Positions 52,291 through 59,478 are shown, counted from the stretch's first letter. The stretch: 64,000 bases of DNA from Candidatus Saccharimonadota bacterium (GCA_013289705.1 JABCZM010000003.1:1-64000), one strand, 5' to 3'. Numbers and translations are program-made. Notes: generated by a model not told the origin, from the letters alone.

Positions 52291-53835
52291 ATGGCTACAG
52301 ATCATAGCCCAGTAGTTGGACCGTTGGTCGCCACAGAACAGCTACCACCCGTGTACCTGATTTCGGGTGAACTTCCTGGTACCGGCGCAACAACACTTGC
52401 CAAAAATATTTGTGCCGTCCTGGCTAGCGGTGGCGTTGAACCTTTTACCTACAGCTTCGGTGAAGCCGTCAAGCAAGAACTTGGCTCAGCCAATGAAGCC
52501 GACCTTGCAAAAATTGGCGAAAAAGTGCCAGACCCAAAAGAGCGCGACCGCCAAATCTACCAAAACCTGCCGACCGACCGACCAGCTGTCGTTGAAGGCA
52601 AATACGCCACAGCCATGGGGCCAGGACACATCGATTCCGGGCGTCCAGTTGTTAGTATCAATCTCAGCTCGGCCGATTTATTTAGTGCCAAACGAATTCT
52701 GGAGCGTGAAGGAACAAGGCTAGAGCAATTACTTGTCGAAGGAGATCCAGACGGCAGGTTACTCGGCCACCTTACGCATATCCGTCAGCGGAAAGCTCGG
52801 GAGGATGCTATGCGCGCCACCCTACCCGATCGGAGTACAACATACCCAAACGTAACTTCTCACTCGTTTGATACCAGTCAATTTCTCGGGCAAGAAATCT
52901 CGGCGAAGATATTGCTCGGTGAAGACTTTAAGGGATTTGTGCCCAACTGGGAACTTAGTAGGCTCAAAGACGTGCATGGCAAGCTTGCCATGATCAGAGC
53001 GCAGCTGAATGGCAATATTCATCCAAGTGATGCCGCTCATTTTAGCCACCAGTTTGAATCGATCGGCTATCATATTGGCGTGCTGGGGAACATTTACCAT
53101 GCCGGCGGCATTAACAAGGTACGGGACGAGCTGCGAAAGTCTATTACTGACTGTTGGTTTGGCCTAACCATAAAGCGAATTCCCCGCTTCTTTACAACCG
53201 AAGGCCCAGTACCAGGCGAAAAAAGCCTAACTCTAGATACAGAATCCCAAGGCTGGACACCAGAATATTACAAAATTGCCGAGGCCTGGCCGATCCTTAG
53301 TTCTATACTCAACAAAAAGGTCGTACTCGACCCATTTGCGGGCGCCGGCACGTTCCTCAACCTTTTGGTAGCACGCGGTATTGTTAAGGGAGCAATCTAT
53401 AGTGATATCGCCTATGCTGGCGGCCAGCCAATTAACGGAAAAGGCCAGCTCTACGAACCACGCCTTAACATGCAAGCCGCGCAGCTACTTTTTGACGATC
53501 TGCCGTCGTGGTACAAGCCAAACTTTAGTATCGTAAAAGGCCTAGAATCGGCCGATGCCCATAAGCTACCCCTTAAAGATAACTCCGTTGATTACGTTTG
53601 TACTGATCCGCCATACGACAAGAATTGCCCTGGTGGACTCGGGGTAACATTTGGAACTCTTGACGAGTCTTTGCGGGTAGCAAAGCGTGGAGCAGTTATG
53701 ATGGTCCCACTTGACTGGGTAAAGCAGCTCAAAGCTCACGGGGGCTACGAAATTAAGACACTGACTGGTGATATTTCACGCGGCAATTCAGGTTTCCCGA
53801 TTTGCTATGTTAAGATCACCAAACGTAAACAATAA
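52291..53835 (+). CDS. P-loop kinase-like / DPPY methyltransferase fusion
   Basis: A 514-aa two-part protein. Residues 20-205 look like a small-molecule-kinase P-loop domain: VYLISGELPGTGATTLAKNI resembles the cytidylate/adenylate kinase loop but has Ala where the Walker lysine belongs. Residues 340-510 are a Rossmann methyltransferase: motif I VVLDPFAGAGTFLNLL binds AdoMet, and motif IV DYVCTDPPYD is the catalytic DPPY of amino-methyltransferases acting on adenine, cytosine or guanine N2 in DNA or RNA. No target-recognition domain of restriction type is obvious. It has its own CGGAG ribosome site and converges with the mazG gene, whose stop codon is 3 bp away. Substrate unknown. Confidence 0.75.
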   Translation: MATDHSPVVGPLVATEQLPPVYLISGELPGTGATTLAKNICAVLASGGVEPFTYSFGEAVKQELGSANEADLAKIGEKVPDPKERDRQIYQNLPTDRPAVVEGKYATAMGPGHIDSGRPVVSINLSSADLFSAKRILEREGTRLEQLLVEGDPDGRLLGHLTHIRQRKAREDAMRATLPDRSTTYPNVTSHSFDTSQFLGQEISAKILLGEDFKGFVPNWELSRLKDVHGKLAMIRAQLNGNIHPSDAAHFSHQFESIGYHIGVLGNIYHAGGINKVRDELRKSITDCWFGLTIKRIPRFFTTEGPVPGEKSLTLDTESQGWTPEYYKIAEAWPILSSILNKKVVLDPFAGAGTFLNLLVARGIVKGAIYSDIAYAGGQPINGKGQLYEPRLNMQAAQLLFDDLPSWYKPNFSIVKGLESADAHKLPLKDNSVDYVCTDPPYDKNCPGGLGVTFGTLDESLRVAKRGAVMMVPLDWVKQLKAHGGYEIKTLTGDISRGNSGFPICYVKITKRKQ

Positions 53836-53838
53836 ACA

Positions 53839-54165
53839 CTATTCCCAGCTACGGGTTTCGTTAATTAGGTTCTTTTTCCGATAGACGCTTTCAAGGTCGA
53901 CACCGAAGCGGTTTGCGAGCTCAAGCAGGTAGTTTAGTACATCGGCGAATTCTTCTTCGAGATTGTCCTTGTCTAGTGATTTAGTTTCACCCTTAAAACC
54001 CGTGTACTTACGAATAGCCTTGGCAAGCTCACCAATTTCTTCATTCAAAAGTAGGAATACTTCCGGCACCGAATTCTTGTCCCAGCCGTTTGCCCTGCAT
54101 ACAACATCTAGGTGTGTTTGTATCTGCGGTAGCGTTGGCTCTGGGGAAAGTGGCGGTGTTTTCAT
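53839..54165 (-). CDS. MazG-like nucleotide pyrophosphohydrolase
   Basis: A 108-aa all-helical MazG-family protein that hydrolyses (d)NTPs to monophosphates. The metal-binding pattern is visible as EEIGELAKAIRK followed by EEEFADVLNYLLELANRFG. It is short, a single MazG domain as in many house-cleaning enzymes. An extended -10 box TGCTACAGT ends 6 nt before ATG 54165, giving a leaderless message. It is divergent from the 54231 gene. Confidence 0.88.
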   Translation of the reverse strand: MKTPPLSPEPTLPQIQTHLDVVCRANGWDKNSVPEVFLLLNEEIGELAKAIRKYTGFKGETKSLDKDNLEEEFADVLNYLLELANRFGVDLESVYRKKNLINETRSWE

Positions 54166-54171
54166 CCTAAG

Positions 54172-54180
54172 ACTGTAGCA
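54172..54180 (-). promoter_or_regulatory. Extended -10 of the mazG gene
   Basis: Minus-strand TGCTACAGT, with the -10 hexamer at 54172-54177 and 6 nt to the start codon. Confidence 0.5.
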
Positions 54181-54185
54181 TAACT

Positions 54186-54214
54186 TTGACGAAATTCATT
54201 ATAGTGGTTAAAAT
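54186..54214 (+). promoter_or_regulatory. Promoter of the 54231 gene
   Basis: -35 TTGACG (54186-54191), 17-bp spacer, -10 TAAAAT (54209-54214), 16 nt before ATG 54231. It decides the start of that gene because it lies inside the longer open frame. Confidence 0.65.
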
Positions 54215-54230
54215 AACATATAACCCGCTC

Positions 54231-54653
54231 ATGAACCCTGAAGAAGCCAACGGTTTTAGATCTTTTGATGTAGCCGGCGACATGCACGTCGCTGCTCTTG
54301 CGGACGTGGATTTTGATAATCTAAGTGAAGCGGAACTTGTGCTACTCGACAGAATGACCGCACCAGCCGAGCAAGCCGAACAGCCAACTAACCCAAACGA
54401 ACTGCTGATTGCAGATATCGGAAAACTTGCTACTGCGGAGACGGCAAAGGCGGTGCAAAAGGCTGCCATTCGCCGCGACGGCCGTAAGCCAAAGGCCGCG
54501 CTAGAGGCAAAAGTCGAAAATCCGACACCCAAGGGCGGTCGGGGTAATTTCCATAAACACCTGCGCACCCAGCTCACCCGATCTGGCAAAATAAATGCCA
54601 AAGAAGCCCTGCCAACCGAACAAAAACGCCTGCGAAAACGCAAACGTAAATAA
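54231..54653 (+). CDS. Hypothetical protein with basic C-terminus
   Basis: A 140-aa protein. The first 80 residues are acidic and partly helical (MNPEEANGFRSFDVAGDMHVAALADVDFDNLSEAELVLLDRMT has no recognised motif as a whole). The last 60 become strongly basic (KGGRGNFHKHLRTQLTRSGK and ending KRLRKRKRK), suggesting nucleic-acid binding. Family unknown. ATG 54231 is preferred because a good promoter overlaps the extra upstream codons. Copy a of the 40-bp intergenic motif follows it. Confidence 0.6.
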   Translation: MNPEEANGFRSFDVAGDMHVAALADVDFDNLSEAELVLLDRMTAPAEQAEQPTNPNELLIADIGKLATAETAKAVQKAAIRRDGRKPKAALEAKVENPTPKGGRGNFHKHLRTQLTRSGKINAKEALPTEQKRLRKRKRK

Positions 54654-54685
54654 TAACGAAACACGAAGGCGTCGCTGGAGAACCT

Positions 54686-54720
54686 AAGGTCTCACCTTTA
54701 CATCTGTTAATTTATGTCAT
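54686..54720 (-). repeat. Intergenic motif with mini-hairpin, copy a
   Basis: Read on the minus strand: ATGACATAAATTAACAGATGT followed by AAAGGT-GAG-ACCTT, a 5-bp stem with a 3-nt loop. The AACAGATGT core is shared with copies b, c and d. Confidence 0.6.
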
Positions 54721-54754
54721 TCAGGTTTCTGGATGATTTGGATAGATGAGGTGG

Positions 54755-54760
54755 TAGAAT
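54755..54760 (+). promoter_or_regulatory. -10 box of the ROK kinase gene
   Basis: TGGTAGAAT (extended -10, hexamer 54755-54760) ends 7 nt before ATG 54768; no -35 seen. Confidence 0.45.
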
Positions 54761-54767
54761 AAATGAT

Positions 54768-55589
54768 ATGTACGCAGGAGTTGATATTGGAGGAACGAAG
54801 ACGCTGGTAGCAGTGCTGGATGATGATGGTGTCATCCAAGAGTCACGCAAGTTCCCCACACCACATAATTATCAGCATTTTATCCTGGAACTGCAGCACG
54901 CTGTTGCGTTTCTAGCTACAAAAGATTTTAAAGCTGCCGGCGTGGCAATCCCTGGCAGGCTGGACCGCAAACATGGCAGAGCACTCAAACTTGGTAATTT
55001 ACCGTGGTCAAACGTGCCCGTGCAGGCCGATTGCGAAAAGATATTTCACTGCCCTGTCGTGATAGAAAACGACGCAAATCTGGCAGCGCTCTCCGAAGCC
55101 ATGGTCCACAAAAAATACCACAACGTGTTGTACGTAACCATTAGCACGGGAATCGGCACGGGCTTTATATCCGATAAAACCATTGTCCCGTCACTGGTCG
55201 ATGGCGAAGGCGGCCATATGATACTGCCCCACAACGGCAAGCTAGAGGAATGGGAAAGCTTTGCGTCTGGGCGAGCAATTTTTGAGCATTATGGCAAAAA
55301 AGCGGCCAATATTACCGATCAAGGGGATTGGAAAACCATTGCTCGCAACTTGGCGTTGGGGTTATTTGAGCATATCGCACTACTGCAGCCAGATGTCATT
55401 ATCATTGGCGGCAGCGTGGGAACCTATTTTGAAAAATACGGCAAATATCTGAAGGACGAACTCGACAAATATGCCGTGCCGGTAGTGCCAATCCCCCCTG
55501 TTGTAGCAGCCAAAAGACCGGAGGTGGCTGTTATTTATGGCTGTTACGATCTAGCAAGACAGAAATTCAATCATGGACAAGCTGCTTAG
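54768..55589 (+). CDS. ROK-family sugar kinase
   Basis: A 273-aa ROK kinase, probably phosphorylating glucose or another hexose. It has phosphate-1 GVDIGGTKTLVAVL, the sugar-binding VIENDANLAALSEA with the catalytic Asp, and phosphate-2 VTISTGIGTGFI. The EGGHMIL histidine segment is followed by LEEWESFASGRA, where family members normally have the CxCGxxGCxE zinc motif; here all the zinc cysteines are absent. The adenosine motif VIIIGGSVG is present. The stop overlaps the next gene by 17 bp. Substrate specificity is inferred from family only. Confidence 0.9.
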   Translation: MYAGVDIGGTKTLVAVLDDDGVIQESRKFPTPHNYQHFILELQHAVAFLATKDFKAAGVAIPGRLDRKHGRALKLGNLPWSNVPVQADCEKIFHCPVVIENDANLAALSEAMVHKKYHNVLYVTISTGIGTGFISDKTIVPSLVDGEGGHMILPHNGKLEEWESFASGRAIFEHYGKKAANITDQGDWKTIARNLALGLFEHIALLQPDVIIIGGSVGTYFEKYGKYLKDELDKYAVPVVPIPPVVAAKRPEVAVIYGCYDLARQKFNHGQAA

Positions 55590-56076
55590 ATCACTCAAAA
55601 CTAGCTTCCCCGACCTGGATTTTACTGCAGGGGAAACATTTTGTTGGTCACCCGAAACACATGAGGTTTTTTATAAAGAACAAACTGGCAACGATGCGCG
55701 GCCTGAATGGTCTTTGCTACACGAAACTGGGCACGCCTTGCTTGGCCACACATCGTACAAGGCGGATATTGAACTGTTGAAGATCGAAATGGCTGCTTGG
55801 CAAAAGGCACTGGAGCTTGGGACGAAGTTTGGCATCAGTATTGACGAAGATCATATTCAGAATTGTCTGGATACCTACCGCGATTGGCTGTACCGACGCA
55901 GCATTTGCCCCACCTGCACTAACAAGAGCCTGCAACAGAGTGATATGCGACATTACCGTTGTTTTAATTGCCACACTATCTGGCGAGTCACACCCTCGCG
56001 CTTTTGCCGTTCATACCGCTCGGTACGAAATGTTAAAAAATCAGCCTTGGTGTTTCACGCCAGCGAAGAACTGTAA
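55573..56076 (+). CDS. HExxH metallopeptidase-like protein with zinc ribbon
   Basis: A 167-aa protein. Residues 47-60 (WSLLHETGHALLGH) form an HExxH zinc site of the ImmA/IrrE or gluzincin type (HExGHxLGH), with a helical segment after it. The C-terminal part has CPTC and CFNC knuckles spaced about 18 residues apart, a zinc ribbon (RHYRCFNCHTIWRV). Its start lies within the ROK gene (17-bp overlap), so the two are translationally linked. ImmA-like proteases often cleave repressors, but no HTH partner is adjacent, so the target is unknown. Confidence 0.72.
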   Translation: MDKLLRSLKTSFPDLDFTAGETFCWSPETHEVFYKEQTGNDARPEWSLLHETGHALLGHTSYKADIELLKIEMAAWQKALELGTKFGISIDEDHIQNCLDTYRDWLYRRSICPTCTNKSLQQSDMRHYRCFNCHTIWRVTPSRFCRSYRSVRNVKKSALVFHASEEL

Positions 56077-56087
56077 ATTTTAGGCAC

Positions 56088-56110
56088 AAAAAAACTCCGC
56101 CGAAGCGGAG
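56088..56110 (-). terminator. Rho-independent terminator of the KGG gene
   Basis: CTCCGC/GCGGAG stem with CGAA-type loop, followed on the minus strand by seven T. Confidence 0.85.
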
Positions 56111-56157
56111 CTTGATTGATAGCGCAGAGCGCGCTTACTGCAACCAAAGAAAGAAGA

Positions 56158-56355
56158 CTAGTCTTCTTTCTTAGTTCGGCGTGAGATTCTACCACCACGT
56201 GCACCAGCGATGCGGGCAAGTTCGCGGTTGGCAAAGAAGCCACCAGTGTGACCTTTTTTACCACCGTTAGCACCGATTTTTGCATAAAAATCAGCACCAT
56301 ACTTTGCTTTGTTTGTTGCAGCAGCAGCTTTGCCGCCAGCTTTAGTTCCAGCCAT
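56158..56355 (-). CDS. KGG-repeat (YciG/stress-induced-like) small protein
   Basis: A 65-aa, very basic protein rich in Gly, Ala and Lys, with GANGGKKGHTGGFF and ARIAGARGGRISRRTKKED. The KGG-type motifs are those of the YciG/GsiB stress-protein family, which are small, hydrophilic and partly disordered; the role is probably protection of macromolecules or nucleic acids. ATG 56355 is preferred to ATG 56361 because AGAGGAG then has an 8-nt spacing. A strong promoter and a terminator hairpin in its leader suggest conditional read-through. Confidence 0.75.
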   Translation of the reverse strand: MAGTKAGGKAAAATNKAKYGADFYAKIGANGGKKGHTGGFFANRELARIAGARGGRISRRTKKED

Positions 56356-56400
56356 AATCATGACTCCTCTGTTTAATTAGTTGCCTCACCTCTCGAGCGG

Positions 56401-56453
56401 AAAAACAAAAGGGTCCTGCCTGCACATGCTAGATGCACAAACCAGAACCCTCT
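56401..56453 (-). terminator. Terminator-like hairpin in the KGG leader
   Basis: On the minus strand AGGGT...ACCCT closes a long imperfect stem (with CTG/CAG and TGTGCAT/ATGTGCA helices), followed by TTTTGTTTTT. It lies between the promoter and the KGG start codon, so it marks either an attenuator or the 3' end of a small RNA of about 75 nt. Confidence 0.6.
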
Positions 56454-56476
56454 AATCTCTCTTCGAAATTACGCTT

Positions 56477-56505
56477 ATGATATCACGTCATTGCGCTCAT
56501 GTCAA
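56477..56505 (-). promoter_or_regulatory. Strong promoter upstream of the KGG gene
   Basis: Consensus -35 TTGACA (56500-56505), 17-bp spacer, -10 TATCAT (56477-56482), read on the minus strand. It starts a leader of about 115 nt before the KGG gene. Confidence 0.8.
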
Positions 56506-56546
56506 TAAACTTTTAACAAACTACGCTGGCAGAGGTGCTATTGCTA

Positions 56547-56575
56547 TTTCACCTCTGTTAATGTAAAGTTATAGG
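56547..56575 (+). promoter_or_regulatory. Promoter of the 56585 gene
   Basis: -35 TTTCAC, 17-bp spacer, -10 TATAGG (56570-56575), ending 9 nt before ATG 56585. Confidence 0.5.
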
Positions 56576-56584
56576 ACTATGCCG

Positions 56585-57184
56585 ATGAGTACAGAAACAC
56601 AAACCTTTAAGGACGTAACGAGCGCTATAGAGCTTGGCCTCGATGCAGGAATACGACAACCGGGGACAGAGGCCGATGAATCCCACTACAGAGTTGCCCA
56701 AAAGACCGCGGTAGCAGCACGTGGGCTTAATGGTCCCACTGAGCTCCATATAGAGGCTATAGCCACTGGCAGCTTAGGTGATATGGCAACAATTGCGTTT
56801 AGCGCTTACGCTGCAGGAAGATCTACGGGTAGTCCGGCCCAGGTTGCCTTAAACAGCTTGGATTTACTAAAGCTTGGCAAGCTATCAAACCCAAGATCGG
56901 CTCGGCTTTTGGGTAACCACACAAACGTTCTCTTTGAAGAAAAGCCCTACGGATGGGACCTGCGTCACATGTTTAAGCGAGGTGCCCTCATGGTAGACCA
57001 CGAAACATTACAAGCCCGCTACCGTACAGATATCAACACACGTATAGACGAGGAAGTCGCTGCAAAAAAAGGTTGCCCTGCGTTTGGCATGATTATGGAA
57101 AGGTTTTACCAGCGTTACGTAAGCGTAGTGTTCGGGCCAGAACTTGCGAGCGAACAGCAAAGGGTACTAAACTTATCTGCCTAG
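56585..57184 (+). CDS. Hypothetical soluble protein
   Basis: A 199-aa protein without signal peptide or membrane segment. It is mixed helical, with HYRVAQKTAVAARGLNG, a segment around IATGSLGDMATIAFSAYAAG and a C-terminal region ERFYQRYVSVVFGPELASEQQ. There is a single Cys. I do not recognise it. ATG 56585 is used because the -10 box leaves only 3 nt before the other ATG at 56579. It stands alone on the plus strand, converging with gpsA, and copy b of the intergenic motif follows its stop. Confidence 0.6.
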   Translation: MSTETQTFKDVTSAIELGLDAGIRQPGTEADESHYRVAQKTAVAARGLNGPTELHIEAIATGSLGDMATIAFSAYAAGRSTGSPAQVALNSLDLLKLGKLSNPRSARLLGNHTNVLFEEKPYGWDLRHMFKRGALMVDHETLQARYRTDINTRIDEEVAAKKGCPAFGMIMERFYQRYVSVVFGPELASEQQRVLNLSA

Positions 57185-57189
57185 CCTAA

Positions 57190-57225
57190 ATGACACAAAT
57201 TAACAGATGTAAAGATGAGACCTTT
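57190..57225 (+). repeat. Intergenic motif with mini-hairpin, copy b
   Basis: ATGACACAAATTAACAGATGT followed by AAAGATGAGACCTTT (A-rich weak stem). It lies 5 bp after a stop codon, between convergent genes. Confidence 0.6.
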
Positions 57226-57233
57226 GTGCTTCT

Positions 57234-58112
57234 TCAGCAGGAGGCTAGAAAGCTTCGGAAGGCTTCCGGACCATCAATCTTACCGGTAATGATCTGACTC
57301 GTTAGCTCGGCCAGCGGCAACTTTGCACCATGATTTTTGGCAATCGTGTTAATGGAGTGGCTGGTGTAGTAGCCCTCGACCGTTTTTTGACCAGGATCGT
57401 TATTATTGCCGTTGCCTGATGCAAGTGATAATCCGTACTGGAAATTACGACTCTGTTCGGATGAACACGTGAGCACTAAATCGCCAACGACGCCTGGTGC
57501 CAACAGATCATAATCGGCAAAATGCATAGCCTTTGCCAGTGTATGAAATTCATCGAGCGCCATATTAATCAATCGGGCACGCGTATTGGGCCCAAAGCCC
57601 AAACCCTGGGCATAGCCACAAGTAATAGCGTAGAGATTTTTGAGCGCGCTCGACAGCTCTAATGACCGATAGCCACGGCTTGGCTGAACCTTAAGATACG
57701 GTGTTTGAAGCATAGCCTGAATCGTAGCAACATGTGCCTCATTCTTATATCCCAACGATACAACTGTTGGCTCACGATCAACGATTCCTTCGGCGAATGA
57801 TGGACCGATCAAACTGTAGTAGTTCGGGTATCGCCCCAAGCTACGCACAATCTGATGCACCATCAGATGTGAGCCTTCTTCAATTCCCTTGCTACAATTT
57901 ACGATAATAGTATCGTCGTCTATATATTGCTTATTGTCCGTGATAGCCTGGCGCATAAATTGTGTTGGAACCGTCAAAAAGATGATGTCTGCTGACTGGC
58001 TCAAAAGCCGTGATTCTGCCACTTCCGCATAGTCGTATGTGAGCCCATTTTCTTCTACCAAAGAAGCAATCGCCTGCCCAAACTTCCCTAAACCAATGAA
58101 TGCAATGTTCAT
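57234..58112 (-). CDS. gpsA: NAD(P)-dependent glycerol-3-phosphate dehydrogenase
   Basis: A 292-aa enzyme making sn-glycerol-3-phosphate for phospholipids. It has an N-terminal Rossmann AFIGLGKFGQAIA, FLTVPTQFMRQAI, the GPSFAEGI motif, the catalytic lysine in ELSSALKNLYAITCGYAQGLGFG, and the C-terminal GDLVLTCSSEQSRNFQYG. ATG 58112 is used because it matches the family start; the frame extends seven codons further without an obvious ribosome site. It is isolated between two copies of the intergenic motif. Confidence 0.93.
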   Translation of the reverse strand: MNIAFIGLGKFGQAIASLVEENGLTYDYAEVAESRLLSQSADIIFLTVPTQFMRQAITDNKQYIDDDTIIVNCSKGIEEGSHLMVHQIVRSLGRYPNYYSLIGPSFAEGIVDREPTVVSLGYKNEAHVATIQAMLQTPYLKVQPSRGYRSLELSSALKNLYAITCGYAQGLGFGPNTRARLINMALDEFHTLAKAMHFADYDLLAPGVVGDLVLTCSSEQSRNFQYGLSLASGNGNNNDPGQKTVEGYYTSHSINTIAKNHGAKLPLAELTSQIITGKIDGPEAFRSFLASC

Positions 58113-58160
58113 AAGCTTCTTATTATAAAGCAAACCAGCCGTAACAGCCCCTTTTCAAAA

Positions 58161-58193
58161 TATGAAATAACAGATGTAAGGGTTCGACCCTAG
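58161..58193 (+). repeat. Intergenic motif with mini-hairpin, copy c
   Basis: TATGAAATAACAGATGTA followed by AGGGT-TCG-ACCCT, a clean 5-bp stem; the 5' flank is less conserved. Between gpsA and the PIN gene. Confidence 0.6.
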
Positions 58194-58198
58194 GATTT

Positions 58199-58576
58199 CT
58201 ATGAGGTCTGTGCTAATCTTTTTTGGAGTTCTTTGTCGAAGGTCGCAACCTTGTAGCCTTTTACTTTATGCCAGGCGGCTAGGACGCAATCTTCAAAATC
58301 CAAGTTTGTGTCCCGAAAGACTTCTATGGCCAGTTGGTCGGTTTCATCAATACTTGCTAGCGATGGGTAGCTATAAAGCGCATCGAAAACCTGAGCAACT
58401 TGCTGGCGATTATAGCCTTGAACACGAAGGATATAGGTGACTTCGGCCAGATTAACGCGGTCCACAACCAGGCTATTTGGCTTGCTAATGGCAAGCAACT
58501 TAGCAACAATATTTGCCTGCTCAACTACGTCATTTAAAAACCAGCGAAGGATATAATTGGCGTCCAGCAACGTCAC
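58199..58576 (-). CDS. PIN-domain toxin (VapC-like)
   Basis: A 125-aa PIN ribonuclease. Acidic catalytic residues are visible: Asp5 in TLLDANYILRWF, Glu in NLAEVTYIL, Asp in FEDCVLAAWH and Asp in ATFDKEL. It is read from a GTG that overlaps the antitoxin stop (GTGA), giving tight coupling. A second, independent VapC module stands at 8.8-9.5 kb with a ribbon-helix-helix antitoxin, so the two should not cross-neutralise. Confidence 0.88.
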   Translation of the reverse strand: MTLLDANYILRWFLNDVVEQANIVAKLLAISKPNSLVVDRVNLAEVTYILRVQGYNRQQVAQVFDALYSYPSLASIDETDQLAIEVFRDTNLDFEDCVLAAWHKVKGYKVATFDKELQKRLAQTS

Positions 58577-58812
58577 AAAAGGCCTCGGGCAATGGCATTT
58601 TGGCGCTCACCAGGAGTCAAAGGTTCGTCGTTCTTTGGTGGCCCAACCAACATACGTAGCTCCTCGGCCGATATCGGCGCTTTGATAGCCAACGTATGCG
58701 CATCCAGCTGAACGATCTTGGCACTGCCGCCAGCCTTCAACCCAACGGCATCACGCAATTTCTTTGGCAGTGTTACCTGACCCTTCGATGTAATAGTATA
58801 TATTTGATTCAT
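58573..58812 (-). CDS. AbrB/MazE-type antitoxin
   Basis: A 79-aa antitoxin with an N-terminal SpoVT-AbrB swapped-hairpin domain (YTITSKGQVTLPKKLRDAVGLKAGG) and a C-terminal segment (PLTPGERQNAIARGLL) that should bind the PIN toxin encoded next. The -10 box lies 7 nt before its ATG. Confidence 0.88.
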   Translation of the reverse strand: MNQIYTITSKGQVTLPKKLRDAVGLKAGGSAKIVQLDAHTLAIKAPISAEELRMLVGPPKNDEPLTPGERQNAIARGLL

Positions 58813-58819
58813 GCTTACT

Positions 58820-58849
58820 ATAATATCAAATTCATACTATTCCTGTAAA
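58820..58849 (-). promoter_or_regulatory. Promoter of the AbrB/PIN module
   Basis: Minus-strand -35 TTTACA (58844-58849), 18-bp spacer, -10 TATTAT (58820-58825), 7 nt to ATG 58812. Confidence 0.6.
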
Positions 58850-58880
58850 GTATTACTTTTTTAACACAAGCAGCACGTAC

Positions 58881-58915
58881 ACGACACAAACTAACAGATG
58901 TAGGGGTGAGACCCG
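58881..58915 (+). repeat. Intergenic motif with mini-hairpin, copy d
   Basis: ACGACACAAACTAACAGATGTA followed by GGGGT-GAG-ACCC. The GACACAAA flank matches copy b closely. Confidence 0.6.
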
Positions 58916-58972
58916 GGAAGCCATAAGTTTTCAAACTCTACGACCATACCATCACAGCCAACCCAGATCATG

Positions 58973-59000
58973 AAAAGAGCTTTTTTCGAGGGGCTCTTTT
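58973..59000 (-). terminator. Terminator downstream of the 59478 gene
   Basis: AAAAGAGC/GCTCTTTT pair over 8 bp around an 11-12-nt loop; read on the minus strand it follows the stop codon at 59017 and ends in TTTT. Confidence 0.6.
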
Positions 59001-59016
59001 ATAATTTGATACTCGG

Positions 59017-59478
59017 CTAGTAACGATAAATATCCACATCGTGTCCATCAAGTTTAGATAAACGCCGTAGTATCCTTTGTGCACCCCATCGGCTTAAATT
59101 TGTTTCTGTCCCAGGTAACCACCAATCTCGATTACGATCCGTAACACGTCCTTTTACGGCCTCCAGGCCTCCCTCGTATGGCCCAACATTTCTACAAGTA
59201 GCAGAATAGACAGGTACACCAGCACCGGTGCTCCAATCATACCTTCTGTATATGTCGACTTGCCGAACACTAGCTTTCTGTGCGAGGGGCAGTTGGGTTG
59301 CCGCCGTGATAGTCCAGCTTGGAGGAGTATACTCATTTGTGCCGCCGGCCGCCATAACCAGAAGCTGACTCGCGAATAATGTCTGGGATTCGTGGCTGGC
59401 AAATTGATTAATATGCCACTTCAGCCGATCAATTTCATGTACAAGTTGACTAGCCTGCAGTTGCGTGGCTTCACTCAT
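59017..59478 (-). CDS. Hypothetical protein
   Basis: A 153-aa soluble protein starting at ATG 59478, with AAGGAG 6 bp upstream; the longer frame would run into the 5S terminator. The N-terminal 40 residues are helical (QASQLVHEIDRLKWHINQFAS). The rest is beta-rich with many Trp and Tyr (DIYRRYDWSTGAGVPVY, DRNRDWWLPGTETNLSRWG). No known family seen. It is bounded by terminators on both sides, so it is expressed on its own. Confidence 0.6.
   Translation of the reverse strand: MSEATQLQASQLVHEIDRLKWHINQFASHESQTLFASQLLVMAAGGTNEYTPPSWTITAATQLPLAQKASVRQVDIYRRYDWSTGAGVPVYSATCRNVGPYEGGLEAVKGRVTDRNRDWWLPGTETNLSRWGAQRILRRLSKLDGHDVDIYRY

Noticed and set aside
58171-58193. Possible tRNA T-arm (GGGTTCGACCC)
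   Set aside because: No acceptor, D-arm or anticodon arm around it; the sequence belongs to intergenic motif copy c.
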